Assembly (NCBI GenBank): GCA_004557735.1
Contig: SFFV01000012.1
Coordinates: forward strand, 47,696 to 111,695
Direction of reading: 5' to 3'
Length of the DNA: 64,000 bases
Source of the DNA: Clostridiales bacterium
GTDB lineage: Bacteria; Bacillota; Clostridia; Oscillospirales; Oscillospiraceae
A program made the translations under genes and the position numbers. Below, in pieces: positions 16,202 through 27,111 of the stretch. The number at the start of each line of letters is the position of its first letter. The stretch's first letter is position 1. The notes under the pieces are model-generated. The model searched no databases. It saw nothing but the letters and a program-made list of their open reading frames with translations, and was not told where the DNA came from.

Positions 16202-17551
16202 ATGAAAGAGAGATTGAATTTCCGGCAGCTGATCGCCGTGGCGAGCATGCTGTTCGGGCTGTTTTTCGGCGCAGGCAATCTGATCTTCCCGGTGCATATG
16301 GGTCAGCTCGCGGGCGCGAACTCCTATATTGCGGCGCTTGGCTTCATCGTTACGGCGGTAGGTCTGCCTCTTATGGGCGTGGCGGCGTTCGGCATCAGCC
16401 GTTCGGACGATCTGCTCGCCATGAGCAGCCGCGTAGGGAAGGGGTACGGCGTATTCTTTACCTGCGCGCTGTATCTGACGATTGGGCCGCTCTTCGCGAT
16501 CCCCCGCTGCGCCGCGACGAGCTTTACCATCGGCGTGGAGCCGATGCTCACCGGCGGCGCGGTGACGGAGCTTGCCATATTCTCCGTGATCTTCTTCGCG
16601 CTCGTGCTGTTCTTCTCGCTGCGCCCGAGCAAGATCCTCACATGGGTCGGGCGGATCATCAACCCGCTGTTCCTTGTGTTCCTTGCCGTGCTCGTTGTCA
16701 CGGCGCTCGTAAAGCCTGTCGCTGCCGTTTCGTCGGTCGCGCCGGAGGGCGCATACGCCACCAGTGCCTTCTCCGCCGGTTTTCTGGACGGCTACAATAC
16801 AATGGACGCGCTTGCCTCGCTGGCGTTCGGCGTGATCGTTGTGAGCGTCATCCGCGATCTGGGCATTAAGCACGACGCCGCCGTCGCGGGCAACACCGTG
16901 CGCGCGGGCGTGTTCTCGTGCGTGTTTATGGGGCTCATCTATCTCGCCATGACGATCATCGGCGCGCAGAGCCGCGGCGCGTTCGCTGTGAGCGCCAACG
17001 GCGGCATCGCGCTTGCGGATATCGCCGGATACTATTTCGGCACCGCCGGACAGGTCATCCTCGCCGTTACGGTGACGCTCGCCTGCCTCAAGACGGCCAT
17101 CGGCCTTGTCACGAGCTGCGCGGAGATCTTCCGCGTGCTGTTCCCGAAGTCCATGAGCTATAAGGCGTGGGCGATCGTGTTCAGCGTTGTGTCGCTGCTG
17201 ATCACCAACGTCGGCCTGACGCAGATCATCGACTATTCCGTGCCGGTGCTCATGTTCCTCTACCCGCTCACCATCACGCTCATGCTGCTGAGCCTGTTCG
17301 GACATTTCTTTGACTACGACAAGCGCGTGTTCGTTTCGGTCACGGCGTTCACGCTGGCCGCGGCGGTGCTGGATCTTCTGGCGGCTCTGCCGGACGGGGC
17401 TCGTGCCTTCCTGCATGTGAACGGCTTTGTCGCCTTCTGCAAGGAGAGCCTGCCGCTTTTCGGCATCGGTCTCTTCTGGCTCATTCCCGCTGCCGCCGGT
17501 CTTGTCCTCGGCTTCATCCTCCGCGCCGCCGGAAAGAAAAAACCGGCGTAA
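16202..17551 (+). CDS. brnQ: Branched-chain amino acid transport system II carrier protein
   Basis: A cation-coupled symporter of 449 residues for leucine, isoleucine and valine. The opening is family-typical: LIAVASMLFGLFFGAGNLIF, PLMGVAAFGISRSDDL and YLTIGPLFAIPRCAATSF. About 12 hydrophobic helices fill the length, which equals the usual 430-450 residues. GAGGGAA stands seven bases before the ATG. It is monocistronic, with its own promoter and a palindrome at the start of transcription. No T-box or riboswitch fits in the roughly 45-base leader, so control is probably by a DNA-binding protein. Confidence 0.93.
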   Translation: MKERLNFRQLIAVASMLFGLFFGAGNLIFPVHMGQLAGANSYIAALGFIVTAVGLPLMGVAAFGISRSDDLLAMSSRVGKGYGVFFTCALYLTIGPLFAIPRCAATSFTIGVEPMLTGGAVTELAIFSVIFFALVLFFSLRPSKILTWVGRIINPLFLVFLAVLVVTALVKPVAAVSSVAPEGAYATSAFSAGFLDGYNTMDALASLAFGVIVVSVIRDLGIKHDAAVAGNTVRAGVFSCVFMGLIYLAMTIIGAQSRGAFAVSANGGIALADIAGYYFGTAGQVILAVTVTLACLKTAIGLVTSCAEIFRVLFPKSMSYKAWAIVFSVVSLLITNVGLTQIIDYSVPVLMFLYPLTITLMLLSLFGHFFDYDKRVFVSVTAFTLAAAVLDLLAALPDGARAFLHVNGFVAFCKESLPLFGIGLFWLIPAAAGLVLGFILRAAGKKKPA

Positions 17552-17571
17552 ATAAGATATAGCGTGCAAAA

Positions 17572-17596
17572 GCCGCCGGAGCACAGCTCCGGCGGC
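17572..17596. terminator. Bidirectional terminator between brnQ and the YheO-like regulator
   Basis: Stem GCCGCCGGAGC / GCTCCGGCGGC with a 3-base loop between convergent genes. The minus strand continues with TTTTGC; the plus side is AT-rich without a clean T run. Confidence 0.75.
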
Positions 17597-17601
17597 AATT
17601 A

Positions 17602-18306
17602 TTATTCCTCGGCGGCCTTGGCGTTCTTTATATAACGGTACACGCTCGCCTGCGAGCAGCCGAGCTTTTGCACCGTGAACTGCACCGCGCCGCGAAGCTC
17701 AAACATCCCCTGCTCATAGAGCCGGGCGACGATCTCGGCGCGCTCGGCCTGCGTCAGACGGCGCAGCGGAACGCCGGTGTCCTTTGTTACGGTCGCAAAC
17801 AGATCCTCCATCAGTCCGTTCATGTCGGACTGGAAATGCTCGGTCGGCTGCGCGTGGGCATGCTGCGGAGCGGCGGGCTGCTTGGCGGGCGCGTCGCTGG
17901 GGAAGTAGTGGTGGTGGACAAAGTCATCCGGATGTACCAGCCGGAGGATATTGTCGCTGAGCTCGTGGAAGCGGCTGTCGTCAAAGTTGATGCACAAAAG
18001 CCCTACGAGCTTTCCGCCGTCCTTGATGAACATCGTGCTCGAACGGAGCGTTTTCCCGCTCGAGAGCTGGCCGGTGTAGTTAATAATGTAGTTCTTGGAT
18101 TCATACTGTTTCTGTATGATCATACGCAGCGCCGCATCGGTGATCGGCGCGCCTACATCCCGCCCGCTGATGCCGCCGTTGGCGATCGCGGCGACACGGC
18201 TCTGCTCCGGCAGGATCTCGTGCAGAATGATCTCATAATCCGGTCCGAGAACGCGGCCGAGAAAATCGACCAGCCCCGTATACTGCGAAAGCAGCTGTTC
18301 CGTCAT
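17602..18306 (-). CDS. YheO/DauR-like transcriptional regulator (PAS-like domain plus HTH)
   Basis: A 234-residue DNA-binding protein. Its N-terminal YheO PAS-like domain (LVDFLGRVLGPDYEIILHEI to about residue 115) probably senses a small ligand. A His/Pro/Ala-rich linker (APAKQPAAPQHAHAQP) leads to a C-terminal HTH of the HTH_22 type (VQFTVQKLGCSQASVYRYIK). GGGAGG stands nine bases before the ATG. It is transcribed divergently from ridA-lyase-NSS transporter across 257 bases that carry repeated TTCTCA boxes, so it is the likely local regulator of that operon and of itself (inference). Confidence 0.85.
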   Translation of the reverse strand: MTEQLLSQYTGLVDFLGRVLGPDYEIILHEILPEQSRVAAIANGGISGRDVGAPITDAALRMIIQKQYESKNYIINYTGQLSSGKTLRSSTMFIKDGGKLVGLLCINFDDSRFHELSDNILRLVHPDDFVHHHYFPSDAPAKQPAAPQHAHAQPTEHFQSDMNGLMEDLFATVTKDTGVPLRRLTQAERAEIVARLYEQGMFELRGAVQFTVQKLGCSQASVYRYIKNAKAAEE

Positions 18307-18341
18307 GGGTTTTGTACCTCCCTTGGACTGCGGTAATTCTC

Positions 18342-18370
18342 ATACTACCATACCCAAACGCCCGGGACAA
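18342..18370 (-). promoter_or_regulatory. Promoter of the YheO-like regulator
   Basis: Minus strand TTGTCC, 17 bp, TAGTAT. A TTCTCA box (plus strand, 18337-18342) touches the -10. Confidence 0.65.
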
Positions 18371-18394
18371 GAAAAAAAGCGCTTTTTTTTCGGA

Positions 18395-18425
18395 AATTTT
18401 CTCACGATGAGAGAGAAAATTCTCA
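18395..18425. promoter_or_regulatory. Operator candidate: 27-bp palindrome plus TTCTCA repeats
   Basis: AATTTTCTC, 9 bp, GAGAAAATT is a perfect inverted repeat at 18395-18421. TTCTCA occurs at 18399 and 18420, exactly 21 bp apart (two helical turns), and again at 18337. It lies between the divergent promoters, about 80 bp upstream of the ridA -35, as an activator site would. Confidence 0.55.
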
Positions 18426-18504
18426 TTGTGTGTGATTTGACCGTTTTGCTTTGTGAGTAATACACAAAATCAGATTAAGACTCTGAAAAAAATTGTAATT
18501 AATA

Positions 18505-18533
18505 TTGACAGCGATATGCGGCAATGATAAACT
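18505..18533 (+). promoter_or_regulatory. Promoter of the ridA-lyase-transporter operon
   Basis: Perfect TTGACA, 17 bp, TAAACT. AAGGAGGTGA for ridA follows at 18545-18554. Confidence 0.75.
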
Positions 18534-18563
18534 ATTTTCACTCCAAGGAGGTGAAAACCAGAG

Positions 18564-18938
18564 TTGAAAACCGTTATCTCCACCGAAAAGGCCCCTGCGG
18601 CGATCGGCCCCTATTCGCAGGGCATTCAGGCGGGAAGCCTGATCATCACGTCCGGCCAGCTTCCCATTGACCCGGCCACCGGCGCGTTCCCCGCCACGAT
18701 CGAGGAGCAGACCCGCCAGTCTCTCGAAAACTGCAAGGCCGTCCTCGCAGCCGCCGGCGCCACCATGGAAAACGTCATCAAAACCACCGTTTTCCTGAGC
18801 GACATGAACAACTTCGCTGCCATGAACGGCGTTTATGCCACGTTCTTTGCCGGCGCCTGCCCGGCGCGCAGCGCGGTCGAAGTCGCCCGTCTCCCCAAGG
18901 ATGCGCTCGTTGAGATCGAGTGTATCGCCGTTCTTTAA
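18564..18938 (+). CDS. ridA: RidA family reactive intermediate/imine deaminase
   Basis: A 124-residue cytoplasmic enzyme that hydrolyses 2-aminoacrylate and related imines to keto acids plus ammonia. The catalytic arginine is Arg102 in CPARSAVEVARLP, and the GPYSQG and IECIAVL segments are standard. The start is a TTG nine bases after AAGGAGGTGA. It is the first gene of an operon with a PLP beta-eliminating lyase, whose chemistry passes through aminoacrylate, so a dedicated scavenging role is likely. Length and active site are ordinary for the family. Confidence 0.92.
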   Translation: MKTVISTEKAPAAIGPYSQGIQAGSLIITSGQLPIDPATGAFPATIEEQTRQSLENCKAVLAAAGATMENVIKTTVFLSDMNNFAAMNGVYATFFAGACPARSAVEVARLPKDALVEIECIAVL

Positions 18939-19046
18939 TCTTGTCGCACGATACTGTCCGCTAGGCGCCGGCAGCGTTCTGCCGCGACGACCGGGGTATC
19001 TCCAAAACAAAAGGCGCAAAGCGCTAACATTATGGAGGTCAGTATT

Positions 19047-20693
19047 ATGAGTAAAGAGTATCCCCTGAACGTTCCCGCGCCCCATCACTTTACGTTTGCC
19101 GTCCGCGACATTCCCGATGTCACGGTCGAACAGCGTGAGCGCGTCCTGAAGGCGACGCACTACAATGAGTTCGCATTCCCCGCCGGCATGCTGACGGTCG
19201 ACATGCTCTCCGACTCCGGCACCACCGCGATGACCAACCACCAGTGGGCGTCCCTGTTCCTCGGCGACGAGGCTTACGGCCGCAATACCGGTTACTATGT
19301 CCTTCTCGACACCTTCCGCGACATCTTTGAGCGCGGCGGCGAGAAGAACTGGAAGAAGATCATCGACTACGTCCGCACCGACTGCCGCGACGTGGAAACC
19401 ATGATGGAGAACGTCTACCTTCCCGAGTACGAAGGCGGACTGTTCAACGGCGGCGCCGCCCAGATGGAGCGCCCCAACACCTTCATCATCCAGCAGGGCC
19501 GTGCCGCGGAATCCGTCTTGATGGAGATCGTCAAGAAGATCCTCGCCCAGCGTCACCCGGGCAAGGTGTTCACGATCCCCTCCAACGGCCACTTTGACAC
19601 CACCGAGGGCAACATCAAGCAGATGGGCTCCATCCCCAGAAACCTGTACCACAAGGAGATCCTCTACGAAGTCCCCGAAGGCGGCACGTATCCGACCAAC
19701 CCGTTCAAGGGCAACATGGACATCGACAAGCTCGAACAGCTCATCCAGGGCGTCGGGCCGGAGAATGTCCCGCTGATCTTCACCTGCATCACCAACAACC
19801 CGATCTGCGGCCAGCCGGTCTCCATGGGCAACATCCGTGAGATCAACCGCATTTCCCGCAAGTACAACATCCCCCTGATCTTCGACGTGGCCCGCTGGGC
19901 GGAAAACTGCTACTTCATCAAGATGAACGAAGAGGGCTACCGCGACAAGTCCATCGCCGAGATCGCCACCGAGATGTTCTCCTACTGCGACGGCTTCTGC
20001 ATGTCCGCGAAGAAGGACGGCCACGCCAACATGGGCGGCATGGTCGCGTTCCGCGACAAGGGCCTGTTCTGGCAGAAGTTCTCCGACTTCAACGAGGACG
20101 GCACCGTCAAGACCGACGTCGGCGTTCTGCTGAAGGTCAAGCAGATCTCCTGCTACGGCAACGACTCCTACGGCGGCATGTCCGGCCGTGACATCATGGC
20201 CCTCGCCGTCGGCATGTACGAGAGCTGCGACTTCAACTACATGCACGAGCGCGTGTCCCAGTGCGAATATCTCGCGCAGGGCTTCTACAAAGCGGGCGTA
20301 AAGGGCGTCGTCCTTCCGGCCGGCGGCCACGCCGTGTACATCAACATGGACGAGTTCTTTGACGGCAAGCGCGGCCACGAGACCTTTGCGGGCGAGGGCT
20401 TCTCGCTCGAGCTGATCCGCCGCTACGGCATCCGCGTCTCCGAGCTGGGCGACTACTCCATGGAATACGACCTCAAAACTCCCGAGCAGCAGGCGGAGCT
20501 GGCGAACGTCGTCCGTTTCGCCATCGACCGCAGCCGTCTCACCAAGGAGCACCTGGACTACGTCATCGCCGCTGTCAAAGCGCTGTATGAAGACCGTGAA
20601 TCCATCCCCAACATGCGCATCGTCTGGGGCCACAACCTCCCGATGCGTCACTTCCACGCGTTCCTTGAGCCCTACCCCAACGAAGAGAAGTAA
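19047..20693 (+). CDS. Tryptophanase / tyrosine phenol-lyase family PLP enzyme with extra insertions
   Basis: A cytoplasmic beta-eliminating lyase of 548 residues that should split an aromatic amino acid into an aromatic leaving group, pyruvate and ammonia. Family landmarks: QQGRAAE (150-155), GHFDTTEGN (181-189), FDVARWAEN (279-287), PLP lysine Lys323 in MSAKKDGHANMGG and a C-terminal PMRHFHAFLEP. Asp184 and the C-terminal RHF histidine sit where tryptophanase, not tyrosine phenol-lyase, has Asp and His (recalled alignment), which favours a tryptophan-like substrate. Unlike both enzymes (456-471 residues), it has an extra segment of about 46 residues at 96-142 and another near 349-362. The ATG at 19047 follows GGAGGTC. 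It lies between ridA and an NSS transporter. Confidence 0.85.
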   Translation: MSKEYPLNVPAPHHFTFAVRDIPDVTVEQRERVLKATHYNEFAFPAGMLTVDMLSDSGTTAMTNHQWASLFLGDEAYGRNTGYYVLLDTFRDIFERGGEKNWKKIIDYVRTDCRDVETMMENVYLPEYEGGLFNGGAAQMERPNTFIIQQGRAAESVLMEIVKKILAQRHPGKVFTIPSNGHFDTTEGNIKQMGSIPRNLYHKEILYEVPEGGTYPTNPFKGNMDIDKLEQLIQGVGPENVPLIFTCITNNPICGQPVSMGNIREINRISRKYNIPLIFDVARWAENCYFIKMNEEGYRDKSIAEIATEMFSYCDGFCMSAKKDGHANMGGMVAFRDKGLFWQKFSDFNEDGTVKTDVGVLLKVKQISCYGNDSYGGMSGRDIMALAVGMYESCDFNYMHERVSQCEYLAQGFYKAGVKGVVLPAGGHAVYINMDEFFDGKRGHETFAGEGFSLELIRRYGIRVSELGDYSMEYDLKTPEQQAELANVVRFAIDRSRLTKEHLDYVIAAVKALYEDRESIPNMRIVWGHNLPMRHFHAFLEPYPNEEK

Positions 20694-20814
20694 GAAGAAG
20701 CAAAACCGGAGAAACTGAGAAAGCGAATACCAGCGAACCCCGGACGGCGCGGCGCCGGTCCCCGCCGGCGCTGCGCGTCAGTCGAATCCATCAAATTTAT
20801 TGGAGGGAAATTCA

Positions 20815-22215
20815 ATGGCAGACAAACAGCTTACCACAAACCGCGACGGCTTTAATACCAAATGGGGCTTCATCCTCGCCTGCATTGGTTCCGCCGTCGG
20901 CATGGGCAACATCTGGCGCTTCCCCATCATGGTCTCCACCTACGGCGGCATGACCTTCCTGCTTCCCTATTTCCTTTTCGTTATCCTCATCGGCGCTTCC
21001 GGCGTTATGGAAGAGTTCGCTCTCGGCCGCTGGGCGGCTGCGGGCCCCGTCGGCGCGTTCGGCAAGTGCACCGAGAACCGCTGGGGCAAAAAAGGCATCG
21101 GCGAAGGCATCGGCGCGATCCCCATTCTCGGCTCGATGATGCTCGCCATCGGCTACACGGTCGTTATGGGCTGGATCTTCAAGTACTGCTGGATGGGCAT
21201 CACCGGCAGCCTGTACGCCCTCGGCACCGATATGGGCGCCATCGGCGGCACGTTCGGCGCGGCGGCTCCCGAAGCGGCCACCCTCGGCGAAGCCGTCAGC
21301 ATGATGTTCAGCAACGGCCTCTTCACTTTCGGCAACGGCGCGTGGCTGATCATCGGCCTTGTGATCTCCCTTGTCATCATGGCGTTCGGCATCGGCGGCG
21401 GCATCGAAAAGGCCAACAAGGTCATGATGCCGGCTTTGTTCGGCCTGTTTGTGATCCTCGGCGTGTACATTGCGTTCCTGCCCGGCTCCGGCGAGGGCTA
21501 CCGCTACATCTTCACCATCAACCCCGCCGGTCTCCTCGATATCAAGGTCTGGGTGTATGCCTTCGGTCAGGCGTTCTTCTCCCTGTCCGTTGCCGGCAAC
21601 GGCTCCGTGATTTACGGCTCCTACCTCAGCAAGAACGAGGATATCCCCTCCTCCGCCCGCAACGTTGCGGTCTTTGATACCATCGCGGCTCTGCTCGCGG
21701 CGTTCGTCATTCTGCCCGCCATGGCTGCCGGCGGCGTTGAGCCCTCCAAGGGCGGCCCCGGCCTCATGTTCGTGTACCTTGTCAACGTTCTCAACGGCAT
21801 GCCCGGCGGCCGTATCGTCGGCATGATCTTCTTCATCTGCGTCCTGTTCGCCGGCGTCAGCTCCATCGTCAACCTGTACGAGGCGCCCGTGGCGTTCCTG
21901 CAGGAGAAGCTCGGCCTCAAGCGCGTGCCGTCCGTCGCCATCATCGGTGTTGTCGGCTGCGCTATCGCCCTGATGATCCAGCCCTGGACTTCTCAGTGGA
22001 TGGACGTCGTCTCCATTTACATCTGCCCGCTCGGTGCTTTCCTCGCCGGCCTCATGTTCTTCTGGGTCCTCAAAAAGGAGACCGCGATCGAGGCCGTGTC
22101 CTACGGCATCAAAAAGCCGCTCGGCGGCTGGTTCTACCCCCTCGGCAAGTACGCCTACTGCGTGCTTTCCGTTCTGGCGCTCATCTTCGGCGCTGCGTGG
22201 GGCGGCATCGGCTGA
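20815..22215 (+). CDS. Sodium-dependent neurotransmitter-symporter (NSS/SNF) family transporter
   Basis: An Na+-coupled amino acid symporter of 466 residues with 11-12 helices. The family opening is clear: FILACIGSAVGMGNIWRFP then TYGGMTFLLPYFLFVILIG. GGAGGG stands seven bases before the ATG at 20815; an in-frame TTG at 20800 would lie within that site. It is the third gene of the ridA-lyase operon and is closed by a strong terminator. Known bacterial relatives include TnaT (tryptophan, next to a tryptophanase gene in Symbiobacterium) and Tyt1 (tyrosine). Uptake of the lyase substrate is therefore the most likely job. Confidence 0.9.
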   Translation: MADKQLTTNRDGFNTKWGFILACIGSAVGMGNIWRFPIMVSTYGGMTFLLPYFLFVILIGASGVMEEFALGRWAAAGPVGAFGKCTENRWGKKGIGEGIGAIPILGSMMLAIGYTVVMGWIFKYCWMGITGSLYALGTDMGAIGGTFGAAAPEAATLGEAVSMMFSNGLFTFGNGAWLIIGLVISLVIMAFGIGGGIEKANKVMMPALFGLFVILGVYIAFLPGSGEGYRYIFTINPAGLLDIKVWVYAFGQAFFSLSVAGNGSVIYGSYLSKNEDIPSSARNVAVFDTIAALLAAFVILPAMAAGGVEPSKGGPGLMFVYLVNVLNGMPGGRIVGMIFFICVLFAGVSSIVNLYEAPVAFLQEKLGLKRVPSVAIIGVVGCAIALMIQPWTSQWMDVVSIYICPLGAFLAGLMFFWVLKKETAIEAVSYGIKKPLGGWFYPLGKYAYCVLSVLALIFGAAWGGIG

Positions 22216-22231
22216 TTAACCCAATCGGACA

Positions 22232-22270
22232 AAAACGCGCGTGCCGGATTTCCGGTACGCGCGTTTTTTT
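22232..22270 (+). terminator. Terminator of the lyase operon
   Basis: A long stem AAAACGCGCGTGCCGGA / TCCGGTACGCGCGTTTT ending in seven T. Confidence 0.9.
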
Positions 22271-22271
22271 C

Positions 22272-22300
22272 TTGCTCTGCGGACAAAACCCTGCTACAAT
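22272..22300 (+). promoter_or_regulatory. Promoter of the LCP gene
   Basis: TTGCTC, 17 bp, TACAAT, 59 bp before the LCP ATG and directly after the previous terminator. Confidence 0.7.
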
Positions 22301-22358
22301 GAACCCCCGGACGGCGAAAACCGTCTAATACGTATCACATGCTTTAGGAAAAAACGCC

Positions 22359-23615
22359 ATGAAACAAAGCGATAATACAAACCGAACCCCCACCAACTGG
22401 GACGGCACGCCGCAGGAGGACTATTTTGCCGACTGGAACACCCCGCCGGAGGAGTATCCCGCTGCGGGGCGGCATCTCTCCCCGGAAGCGCGGGAGGAAT
22501 ACTATGCCGAACGCGACGCCTACTACGCCCGCCGGGACGCTTACTATGCGCAGCGCGACGCCTACTACGCGCAGCGCGAGCGCGAGGCGCGAAAGGCGGA
22601 CGGGGACGGGATGGACGACGAAGACGGATACGGCGAAGAATACGCAGAAGATACTGTGGACGAGCCGGAAGAGGAAGAGGACGACATCTCCTATGCCCCC
22701 GAGGATGCGCCTGCCGCGCCGCCTCCGCCGGGTGAGAAGCCGAAAAAGAAGAAGCGCCGCCGCAAGGGCGGCTTTCTCCGCTTTCTTGTCACGCTCGTGC
22801 TGCTCGCGGTCATTGCGGTGGTGCTCGTCGGCAAGGCGCCGGTGCGAAACCCGGATAAACTCGACCGCATTTCGGGGCGGAGCACGATCCTTCTCTGCGG
22901 CACGGACGAGGACGGCGCGCGCACCGACACGATCCTCCTCCTGACGCTCGACCGGAGCGAGGGCAGCGTCCGCCTTTTGAGCATCCCGCGCGACACCTAC
23001 GCCCCTGCCTACGTTGTGCCGAAGATCAACTCGGCCTACGGCGCGGTCGGCGGTGGGGAGAAGGGCATGGAGCAGCTCATGGAGCAGGTGAAAAACGTCA
23101 TCGGCTTCATGCCGGACGGCTACGCGCTCGTCGATCTCAGCGCCTTTGTGGAGGCGGTCGATCTGCTCGGCGGGCTGGACTTTGACGTGCCTATGGACAT
23201 GGACTACGACGATCCCGACCAGAACCTCTTCATCCACCTGCGTGCGGGGGAGCAGCATTTGACGGGCGAGCAGCTCATGTGGGTCGTGCGCTTCCGCTCG
23301 GGGTACGCCAATGCGGACATCGGTCGCACGGAGGTTCAGCGCGCGGTGCTGAAGACCGCCATGAAGCAGTGGCTGCGGCCGAAAACGCTCACCGCGCTGC
23401 CGGGTCTCTGGCGCATTTATCAGGAAAATCTCACGACCGACCTCTCGGTGCGGAACATCGTCTGGATCGCGCGCGTGCTCTTGAAGGGCATGGGCGGCGA
23501 CATTGAAGCGAATGTCCTCCCCGGCTATGCCGCCATGGTGGGCGACGCCTCGGTCTACATGATCGATCCCTACGCCGCCTCCGCCATTCTTCCGGACTAC
23601 AGTCCCTATATATAA
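22359..23615 (+). CDS. LytR-CpsA-Psr (LCP) family cell-wall polymer ligase
   Basis: A membrane-anchored 418-residue protein. A charged cytoplasmic N-terminus of about 135 residues holds four 7-residue repeats (EYYAERD, AYYARRD, AYYAQRD, AYYAQRE; residues 47-74) and an acidic patch. One transmembrane helix follows (FLRFLVTLVLLAVIAVVLVG), then the extracytoplasmic LCP domain with LLCGTDEDGARTDTILLLTL, LLSIPRDTYA and VVRFRSGYANADIGRTEVQR. LCP enzymes transfer undecaprenyl-linked polymers such as teichoic acids or capsule to peptidoglycan. The ATG follows TAGGA by 11 bases. The gene is alone between a promoter and a terminator. The repeat-rich N-terminus is unusual for the family. Confidence 0.88.
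   Translation: MKQSDNTNRTPTNWDGTPQEDYFADWNTPPEEYPAAGRHLSPEAREEYYAERDAYYARRDAYYAQRDAYYAQREREARKADGDGMDDEDGYGEEYAEDTVDEPEEEEDDISYAPEDAPAAPPPPGEKPKKKKRRRKGGFLRFLVTLVLLAVIAVVLVGKAPVRNPDKLDRISGRSTILLCGTDEDGARTDTILLLTLDRSEGSVRLLSIPRDTYAPAYVVPKINSAYGAVGGGEKGMEQLMEQVKNVIGFMPDGYALVDLSAFVEAVDLLGGLDFDVPMDMDYDDPDQNLFIHLRAGEQHLTGEQLMWVVRFRSGYANADIGRTEVQRAVLKTAMKQWLRPKTLTALPGLWRIYQENLTTDLSVRNIVWIARVLLKGMGGDIEANVLPGYAAMVGDASVYMIDPYAASAILPDYSPYI
22497..22580 (+). repeat. Four in-frame 21-bp repeats in the LCP gene
   Basis: Imperfect tandem 21-base units encoding a Y-Y-A-x-R-D/E-A heptad (four copies) in the cytoplasmic region of the LCP protein. The period of seven could favour a helix with a tyrosine stripe. 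Confidence 0.7.
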
Positions 23616-23621
23616 TGCCGG

Positions 23622-23653
23622 CCCTCCCCGTGGAAAACGGGGAGGGATTTTTT
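23622..23653 (+). terminator. Terminator after the LCP gene
   Basis: Stem CCCTCCCCGT / ACGGGGAGGG with a 5-base loop and seven T. Confidence 0.9.
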
Positions 23654-23697
23654 GCGCGGCTAAAAATATAATTTGCAAAAAAATTTATATAAAACTA

Positions 23698-23725
23698 TTG
23701 ACAAAAATTTTTTCTGTGCTATACT
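23698..23725 (+). promoter_or_regulatory. Promoter of the RHH-clpB operon
   Basis: Perfect TTGACA, 16 bp, TATACT. Two GTCAAA repeats, 10 bp apart, follow at 23737 and 23747 before the ribosome binding site. Confidence 0.8.
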
Positions 23726-23766
23726 GTGCCCGTAAAGTCAAAAAAGGTCAAAGGAGGCGGTCCCTT

Positions 23767-24408
23767 TTGAAAAAGACATTATACAGCCTGATGCTCAACG
23801 AGGAGGTCGTCCGCGAGGTGGATGCGCTCGCGCACCGGCTGGGGACGAGCCGGTCAAATCTCATCAATCAGATTCTCGCCGAATATGTGAATTATACAAC
23901 GCCCGAGCGCCGCATCAACGACATTTTCTCCGCGCTGGAGCAGCTCATCAGCCCCTCGCGCGAGCTTGTGCCGTTTTTCTCGCCGAACAGCAGCACGATG
24001 TCGCTCAAAAGCTCTCTGCAGTATAAATACCGCCCGACGGTCAAGTACGAGCTGGAGCTGCACGGCGGCGGCGAGGATTCCATCGGCGCTCTGACGGTGC
24101 TCTTCCGGACGCAGTCCGAGGCGCTCATCCGCGCGATGACGGATTTTTTCCGGCTCTGGAAGCGTGTGGAGGACGCGCACCTGCCGGCCGGAACGGAGCG
24201 GCAGTACGCGCTGTACGACGGAAAGTTCGTGCGCTCCATCGCGCCGCCTTCCAAAGACTGCACCGCCGACGAGCTGGCGCAGGCCATCAGCGAGTACATC
24301 CAGCTTTTTGACCGGCTGATGAAGGGCTATGTGAGCGGCGAGCTGGACGGGCGCGCCATCGAGCGCGAGTGGTTCACGGCCATGCGCCGCGCCGCTGTGC
24401 TGATCTGA
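23767..24408 (+). CDS. Ribbon-helix-helix DNA-binding protein of unknown specificity
   Basis: A 213-residue protein. Residues 1-45 (KKTLYSLMLNEEVVREVDAL followed by GTSRSNLINQILAEY) read as a CopG/MetJ-type ribbon-helix-helix domain. The remaining 165 residues are soluble, without a recognised domain, and include LISPSRELVPFFSPNSSTMS and a Glu/Arg-rich helical end. The TTG at 23767 is chosen because AAAGGAGG lies nine bases before it; the frame upstream runs through the promoter. It lies 44 bp upstream of clpB without a visible terminator or promoter between, so it probably regulates its own transcript including clpB (inference). Confidence 0.75.
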   Translation: MKKTLYSLMLNEEVVREVDALAHRLGTSRSNLINQILAEYVNYTTPERRINDIFSALEQLISPSRELVPFFSPNSSTMSLKSSLQYKYRPTVKYELELHGGGEDSIGALTVLFRTQSEALIRAMTDFFRLWKRVEDAHLPAGTERQYALYDGKFVRSIAPPSKDCTADELAQAISEYIQLFDRLMKGYVSGELDGRAIEREWFTAMRRAAVLI

Positions 24409-24452
24409 TTTTGCACACCATTTCTTTCTTATTGAATTAAGGAGGGATTTTC

Positions 24453-27032
<2,580 letters not shown>

Positions 27033-27050
27033 AACGGCGCCAAAAGCAAA

Positions 27051-27085
27051 AAAACCGCTCACTCCCTCGGGAGCGAGCGGTTTTT
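27051..27085 (+). terminator. Terminator after clpB
   Basis: Stem AAAACCGCTC with CTCCC pairing to GGGAG and GAGCGGTTTTT, followed by T residues. Confidence 0.85.
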
Positions 27086-27111
27086 GCGCAATAAAGGGCG
27101 GGAGAGGGCGG

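Noticed and set aside
18423..20657. 744-residue open frame on the minus strand opposite the lyase gene
   Set aside because: It is the antisense shadow of ridA and the lyase gene, whose GC-rich third positions keep the opposite frame open. It has no RBS and a repetitive, Asp/Val/His-biased composition.
24409..24452. CIRCE or CtsR site upstream of clpB
   Set aside because: Neither the TTAGCACTC inverted repeat nor a GGTCAAA tandem heptamer in CtsR form lies here. The GTCAAA pair further upstream has 10-bp spacing and only partly resembles a CtsR box.
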